A stretch of DNA of 38,722 nt from JAPOQD01 sp964620555. Lineage in GTDB: Bacteria > Pseudomonadota > Gammaproteobacteria > Pseudomonadales > Halieaceae. The position numbers were made by a program, and so were the translations under genes. The notes beneath the pieces were generated by a model, which was not told the DNA's origin, ran no database searches, and worked only from the letters and a program-made list of their open reading frames with translations. The stretch is from assembly GCA_964620555.1 (NCBI GenBank), contig CAZUGZ010000020.1, positions 1-38,722 of the forward strand, in the 5' to 3' direction. Shown one piece after another: positions 35,016 through 38,722 of the stretch; positions within the stretch are counted from its first letter, which is position 1; every line of letters begins with the position of its first letter.

Positions 35016-35055
35016 AGGAGTCTGCGCCGCTGTGGCAGGGTGCGCGGACCGGAAG
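35016..35055. repeat. Composite repeat: palindrome half joined to MITE arm
   Basis: AGGAGTCTGCGCCGC (35016-35030) equals the first 15 bases of the palindrome at 19979. Overlapping it, 35025-35055 is a 31-base exact match, in inverted orientation, to the right arm of the MITE (24993-25023). The overlap shows that the two repeats share a CGCCGC junction here. Confidence 0.75.
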
Positions 35056-35084
35056 TGGCTGCCCGCTCAAAATCTAACGAACAG

Positions 35085-35282
35085 TTATTGCCTGAAAACG
35101 CCGTTCGCCTGGTAGCCACAGGAGTTAGGCAGCATGTAATGATCACGCCAGGCGGGGCCGGAAACACGATACGTCCTTCCGTCAATTGTTACTTTACCTT
35201 CGGCAGCGCCAACAGCTTCTACGTGATTTTGTAAAGTATTCGACAGTATTTCGGCAGGCTCGTTGGATAATTGAAAAGGAGC
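35085..35282 (-). pseudogene. Fragment of an AttH/DUF7065-like gene
   Basis: A 65-codon stop-to-stop frame includes NHVEAVGAAEGKVTIDGRTY followed by RVSGPAWRDHYMLPNSCG. The HxExxG...GxVxIDGxTYxVxGxxxRDH pattern parallels HHYEQGGRMTGTIVLGDETL and VDCWSCRDRSWGPR in the intact gene at 36939-37889. Both ends are missing and no start codon or ribosome-binding site is visible, so it is a relic of a second family member on the opposite strand. Confidence 0.5.
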
Positions 35283-35288
35283 CTACTT

Positions 35289-35304
35289 GCCGGTTTTCAC
35301 CGGC
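35289..35304 (-). terminator. Hairpin after the GST gene
   Basis: GCCGGT-TTTC-ACCGGC is a perfect 6-bp stem with a four-base loop, 17 bases beyond the GST stop codon. There is no T-run after it on the minus strand, so it may stabilise the mRNA end or be a weak terminator. Confidence 0.35.
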
Positions 35305-35320
35305 AGTATATAAATTTGGG

Positions 35321-35950
35321 TCAAACCGGCCTGGTCGCCTCTACACCCGCTATAGACATCGCTTTTTGATACGCGGGCCTTTGCCCAATACGCTCGATAT
35401 ACGCCGATATATTGGGCTGATCCGCAAATGTTTTGCCCACGAATGCTGCCGTTGTCGTAAGCGGAAACATCGCCATAATATCGGCACAGCTAAACTCATC
35501 ACCAGCAAGATAGTCGGCTTCGCCCAGACGTTGCTCCATGAACCTGAACAAACCTTCTTCACGGCGCGCTACCACTTTCATAATCATGCCATCAGGATCG
35601 GCATTTTCACCCGCAGCGGCTTTCGCGAACACGCCCGCAGTGAAATTATTGTTGAACTGCATCCAATAGAGATAATGCAAATAGTTATCAAACGAGGGTG
35701 GCACACACAAATTAACACCGGCATATTTTTGGCTAATGTACTCGACGATGGCGGTAGATTCTGGCAACACCAAATCCCCATCTTTGATTACAGGTGCGGT
35801 CGCAGCAGGGTGCAGTGCCATGTATTCATCCGGTGCGATACCTTCTTCATTACGGTCAAACCATTCGAGCTGGTAGGGCAGGCCAAGCTCCTCCATAAGC
35901 CATACGATTCGATCCGATTGTGAACGACCAAGGTGATAAATTGTAATCAT
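35321..35950 (-). CDS. Glutathione S-transferase family protein
   Basis: A 209-residue cytosolic GST-fold protein. The N-terminal thioredoxin-like domain (1-80) includes MITIYHLGRSQSDRIVWLME and the glutathione-binding PESTAIVEYI motif; the helical C-terminal domain contains LAGDEFSCADIMAMFPL, the conserved N-capping segment. It would conjugate or isomerise a glutathione-linked substrate. ATG 35950 follows GGGGA at seven bases. Base composition is lower in GC than the core genes, as in the rest of this region. It is divergent from the TetR gene, which may control it. Confidence 0.9.
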   Translation of the reverse strand: MITIYHLGRSQSDRIVWLMEELGLPYQLEWFDRNEEGIAPDEYMALHPAATAPVIKDGDLVLPESTAIVEYISQKYAGVNLCVPPSFDNYLHYLYWMQFNNNFTAGVFAKAAAGENADPDGMIMKVVARREEGLFRFMEQRLGEADYLAGDEFSCADIMAMFPLTTTAAFVGKTFADQPNISAYIERIGQRPAYQKAMSIAGVEATRPV

Positions 35951-36082
35951 TGAATATCCCCAATATTTGATTGGCAGCAGTATTAAGGCACCATCTTCAA
36001 AATTATAGTGTGCACAAGCTTTCAACTTAAAACAATCCTTCCAGGCCCATTTTGATCACCCACCTCCATTCCTTTCCAGGCA

Positions 36083-36097
36083 ATAGGAATATCCTAT
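36083..36097. promoter_or_regulatory. Candidate operator between GST and TetR genes
   Basis: ATAGGA-ATA-TCCTAT is a perfect 6-bp inverted repeat in the AT-rich 260-base divergent region, 114 bases before the TetR start and 133 before the GST start. Its size and place suit a TetR-family operator controlling both genes. No binding evidence. Confidence 0.45.
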
Positions 36098-36210
36098 AAA
36101 GATCAATAAAAAAGGTATTAGCAGCTTTCAACAGCAACTGATAATTTTTTATCCACTTGCTTGTGGGCAAAATCCTTGTTTCCAAACAAAGTTAGTCAAA
36201 GCGGGCCGAA

Positions 36211-36867
36211 ATGAACCATGAAAGCCGGCATCAACACATGACAGCCGAAATCCAATTGTCATTTCAGCAAGAAAAAATCGCTGAGGTAAAAGACAGGATT
36301 ATCAATGCCGCCTTTATCTGCTTCGGTAGACACGGATACCAGGGGGCAATACTAACTCAGATTGCCGAGGTAGCCCGATGCAGCCGAGAGCTGCCCAGAT
36401 ACCATTTTAAATCTAAAGAAGGCCTAGTGCTTGCCTGTCTGTCGCAAATACGCGAGACATGGAACGATATTTTTACTGAGATTGAAGGCCGCGAGCTCAA
36501 CTGTACAGAATTTATAGATCACATATTGAGTCGGGCAAACCAGCTCAATGCCAATCATGACGAGCGAATGATGGGAAGGATGGTGCTTATTTTTGGTGCG
36601 GCAGATCCTGGCAACCCGACCCTGCGAGGCGAGATGCTCAAGACCCAAATGCTGGGACACAAACTTTTTGCCAACTTTCTCACACGCTATGCAAAAAATA
36701 ACCCTATCGACCCGGATATTAATGTACCGATCATGAGCAAAGTGCTGTTCGATGCCTTTCGCGGAGTTGTTTACCACTACATGATGGCGCCAGACTCGAT
36801 CAATTACACAAAGTTACTCAATGAATACAAGAAACTCTTTATAAAGGTTTTGCAGCCGGCGATCTAA
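36211..36867 (+). CDS. TetR/AcrR-family transcriptional regulator
   Basis: A 218-residue repressor-type regulator. The helix-turn-helix is at about 28-75 (IINAAFICFGRHGYQGAILT, IAEVARCSRELPRYHFKSKEGL), and a helical ligand-binding domain follows. The ligand is unknown. The start may be 36211 or the in-frame Met at 36238; no strong ribosome-binding site separates them. It sits between the divergent GST and the AttH/DUF7065-like gene and likely controls one or both. GC content is about 45 percent. Confidence 0.88.
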   Translation: MNHESRHQHMTAEIQLSFQQEKIAEVKDRIINAAFICFGRHGYQGAILTQIAEVARCSRELPRYHFKSKEGLVLACLSQIRETWNDIFTEIEGRELNCTEFIDHILSRANQLNANHDERMMGRMVLIFGAADPGNPTLRGEMLKTQMLGHKLFANFLTRYAKNNPIDPDINVPIMSKVLFDAFRGVVYHYMMAPDSINYTKLLNEYKKLFIKVLQPAI

Positions 36868-36869
36868 GC

Positions 36870-36885
36870 TTGGCGGCAACGCCAA
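36870..36885 (+). terminator. Hairpin after the TetR gene
   Basis: TTGGCG-GCAA-CGCCAA is a perfect 6-bp stem with a GNRA-type tetraloop, three bases after the TetR stop. It is followed by AT-rich sequence but no T-run, so it could weaken rather than stop read-through into the next gene. Confidence 0.4.
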
Positions 36886-36938
36886 ATATAAAGATCCGAT
36901 ATTGATTTGAACTAAAAGCCATTAGGCGAGGTTTTGAC

Positions 36939-37889
36939 ATGATTAAACCCACAGACGAATCCTTCCACCCCAAACCCGATGATCCCTACTGGAACGAAAG
37001 CGGCTGGTTTTCGCTAATGATTCCGGAGCGCAATATCTGCGGTTGGGTTTATATGCACCATCGCCCCAATATGAACTACACCGTGGGCGGCATTGCGCTA
37101 TGGGACGACAGTGCCGAAAATATCTACGACTGCTTGTTCTTCAATCACGGCGATACTTTTCCGTTACTACCCGAATTCGACATGTTTAACTTTCATTTAC
37201 CGCACGGACTTACCGTTAAATGTATCGAGCCATTCAAGCAATTCCAGTTTCTTAGCGACAACGAAGACTGCAAAGCCGAATTGACCTGGACCGCCTTTAT
37301 GGAACCCATCGAGCCAGGCTTTCCCTTAGAATGGGGCAAACACCACTACGAGCAAGGTGGCAGAATGACCGGTACGATAGTGTTAGGCGACGAAACCCTG
37401 GCCGTCGACTGCTGGTCTTGCCGCGATCGCTCTTGGGGGCCACGTACTGTTTCCGTTAGTGGCCACCCCCGCTCGGGTTTTCCCTGGTCAATCGCCAAAG
37501 AGGGTCACGGTTTTATCGTCTTTCCCACCGGCGAAAAACCCGCCAACGCCGACCCGGCCTATGACGAAAAAGACCCACTGATTGCCGGCTGGTATATCAA
37601 AGACGGTAAGGCCGGCGTAATTAAAGAAGGCTATCGCAACATTACCGAGCGCGGCCACGATGGTCGCCCTTTATATTCCGTGTTATGGGCCAAAGACGAA
37701 CACGGGCGCATTCTGGAAGCCGAAGGCCGCTGGAAAAACTGGCTAAAAGTGTGCACCCTGCCCTTCCTATATGAATGGTGGAGCCTGGTCGAGTGGAAGT
37801 TTGACGGCGAAACCGCCTGGGGCGAAGACGAAGAGTTCTGGCCACTGCAACCGGCGCGCCGTTTTTTGCGCTCTCACCATAAAAAATAA
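36939..37889 (+). CDS. AttH/CrtC-like lipocalin-fold protein (DUF7064/DUF7065 type)
   Basis: A 316-residue soluble protein without signal peptide. It resembles the DUF7064/DUF7065 pair in the CrtC/AttH-like beta-barrel superfamily: DDPYWNESGWFSLMIPE near the start, HYEQGGRMTGTIVLGDETLA and CWSCRDRSWGPR in the middle, where the RDxSWGxR motif is the clearest signature. Members occur near steroid, terpenoid and lipid degradation genes; a hydration or binding role for a hydrophobic molecule is inference. ATG 36939 has GAGG seven bases upstream. A broken relative lies at 35085-35282. Confidence 0.6.
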   Translation: MIKPTDESFHPKPDDPYWNESGWFSLMIPERNICGWVYMHHRPNMNYTVGGIALWDDSAENIYDCLFFNHGDTFPLLPEFDMFNFHLPHGLTVKCIEPFKQFQFLSDNEDCKAELTWTAFMEPIEPGFPLEWGKHHYEQGGRMTGTIVLGDETLAVDCWSCRDRSWGPRTVSVSGHPRSGFPWSIAKEGHGFIVFPTGEKPANADPAYDEKDPLIAGWYIKDGKAGVIKEGYRNITERGHDGRPLYSVLWAKDEHGRILEAEGRWKNWLKVCTLPFLYEWWSLVEWKFDGETAWGEDEEFWPLQPARRFLRSHHKK

Positions 37890-37903
37890 GAACGCCATCT
37901 AGC

Positions 37904-38092
37904 ATGCCTGCAAGCGGCGACCCAATGCACCTTGGCGTACAGCGGCTCTGTATCTGGAGCGGCGCGCTGTCGCTACTGATGTTTACCGTGGGCGCAATCA
38001 TAGCCGACTACCTACCGCCACCCTCGCCAGCACCGGGCGTTGATGAGGTAGTGGCCTTTTACCTGGAAAGTCCAACGGTCAAAGGAATTTAA
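37904..38092 (+). pseudogene. Truncated membrane protein, N-terminal 62 residues
   Basis: The frame encodes one clear transmembrane helix (about residues 18-36, SGALSLLMFTVGAIIADYL) followed by PPPSPAPGVDEVVAFYLESP and a stop. It resembles the N-terminus of a family of small multi-helix membrane proteins of about 200 residues whose first loop contains LPPPSPxxxxxEIAxFY. The remaining helices are absent, and no other frame continues it before the next gene at 38137, so a truncation is more likely than a real small gene. The start could also be the Met at 37925. Confidence 0.5.
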
Positions 38093-38136
38093 GCCTTTGC
38101 CGCAAACTGTATAACTACAGAAGGAATAGTAACGCT

Positions 38137-38722
38137 ATGCGTGATAATAATTTAGCCTCTCCTGATATCACCTATACCTTACCCGACCCCACGTTAGTCA
38201 TGAATCAACTGGGGCAAAATATCATGTTGGCAGCCGGCGCAGGTGGCGCAGTATTACTTATTCTCTATGCAACCTATGTCGCCTATTCGAGGCGTTCGTG
38301 GTTACCGTTTTTATTTCCTTTTGCCGGCCTCGCTTGCGTGATTCTGGAACCCTTGGCTGATACCTGGGCTAACGCCTACCACGCACCCGTTGGACAAATC
38401 ATGTTTTATAGTGCTGAAGGTCACCCAGTACCATTGCATGTATTTTTTATCTACGCCTTTTACTTCGGCTCAATGAATGTCTTTTTGTACGACCGTTTTG
38501 TCGCCGCCGATATGACGCCAAAAACCTGGTGGAAGGCGGCATTTTGGGCTTTTGTCGGCGTCACTGCGCTGGAGCAAGTGCCTATCTACCTTGAATGGTG
38601 GTATTACTACGGCAACCACCCCTTCAAAATCGGCGGCATTCCTCTGGCCATGGCGGCGGGCAATGCGGTTTCGGTTGTCGTACCTTCACTGCTGGTGTAT
38701 CGCATGATGCCGGTATTGAAGG
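38137..38722 (+). CDS. Polytopic membrane protein, cut by window end
   Basis: Open to the last base (195 codons visible). After a polar N-terminus (MRDNNLASPDITYTLPDP) there are about five or six hydrophobic helices, with charged or aromatic loops such as EPLADTWANAYHAPVGQ, YDRFVAADMTPKTWWK and EWWYYYGNHPFKIGG. I do not recognise the family. AAGGA at about 38121 supports ATG 38137. It lies 44 bases after the truncated gene and is likely co-transcribed with the AttH/DUF7065-like gene; function is unknown. Confidence 0.75.
   Translation, partial: MRDNNLASPDITYTLPDPTLVMNQLGQNIMLAAGAGGAVLLILYATYVAYSRRSWLPFLFPFAGLACVILEPLADTWANAYHAPVGQIMFYSAEGHPVPLHVFFIYAFYFGSMNVFLYDRFVAADMTPKTWWKAAFWAFVGVTALEQVPIYLEWWYYYGNHPFKIGGIPLAMAAGNAVSVVVPSLLVYRMMPVLK

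Larger units (their letters stand above)
34962..35320. other. Gene-poor junction with repeat and gene fragments
   Basis: This stretch links the tRNA-Phe side to the low-GC genes. From left to right it holds the upstream edge of the antitoxin fragment, half of the 23-bp palindrome (35016-35030), a 31-bp arm of the fold-back MITE (35025-35055), a fragment of an AttH/DUF7065-like gene on the minus strand (35085-35282), and a hairpin GCCGGT-TTTC-ACCGGC (35289-35304) just past the GST stop. No intact gene is seen; GC content falls from about 35060 onward. Confidence 0.6.

Noticed and set aside
35186..35923. 245-codon plus-strand frame opposite the GST
   Set aside because: The GST on the other strand has clear motifs; this frame has no recognisable family and no good start context.

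Overview
The window reads as a chromosome segment of a GC-rich gammaproteobacterium. The gene content (RF3, FabV, YggX, EnvC, SecB, a pitrilysin-type lipoprotein) and the order secB / rhodanese / gpmI-envC-ctpA / hisFAHB resemble Pseudomonas and, more broadly, marine Cellvibrionales/Halieaceae-type bacteria. This placement is inference from gene order and content; no 16S rRNA gene is present.

Layout. (1) 1-4425, plus strand: a TusA-like sulfur carrier, an AI-2E/PerM-type permease and an M16 zinc-peptidase lipoprotein. (2) 4508-10927, plus strand: pyruvate dehydrogenase aceE-aceF, then fabV, a metallo-beta-lactamase-fold hydrolase and a GYD-domain protein; aceE to the hydrolase looks like one transcription unit linking pyruvate to acetyl-CoA and fatty-acid synthesis. 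(3) 10955-13311, minus strand: an acyl-CoA dehydrogenase followed by a phosphotransferase-type kinase, the pair that is fused in animal ACAD10/11. (4) 13480-16353: an orphan TonB-dependent receptor. (5) 16375-25063: prfC, ilvD, a MAPEG protein, an Lrp/AsnC regulator, ubiA, a FemAB/GNAT-like protein, yaaA and a MmcQ/YjbR protein. (6) 25064-33139: secB and a YibN-like rhodanese on the minus strand, gpmI-envC-ctpA on the plus strand, then the hisB-H-A-F operon on the minus strand. (7) 33249-34776: mutY, yggX and tRNA-Phe. (8) 34777-38722: a lower-GC accessory region beside tRNA-Phe. It carries fragments of a RelB-type antitoxin and of an AttH/DUF7065-like gene, then a GST, a TetR regulator, an intact AttH/DUF7065-like gene, a truncated membrane protein and a membrane protein cut by the window end.

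Three things stand out beyond routine annotation. First, a 176-bp fold-back (palindromic) MITE lies at 24888-25063 with 18-bp perfect terminal inverted repeats and a CTAA target duplication; shorter pieces of the same element occur at 12039, 28965 and 35025. Each of the first three, and an unrelated 23-bp palindrome at 19979, sits exactly on a gene's stop codon. Second, the interval 23147-23558 between the FemAB-like gene and yaaA is a scar of a lost defence/toxin island: it holds a frameshifted AbiEii-like toxin fragment, the first 36 codons of a DUF4238-like gene and the 3' two-thirds of a tRNA-Met(CAU), and the yaaA reading frame ends inside that tRNA fragment. Third, the accessory region next to tRNA-Phe contains one intact and one broken member of the same poorly characterised family, together with a TetR regulator and a candidate operator. 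No CRISPR array, rRNA gene or intact transposase was seen.
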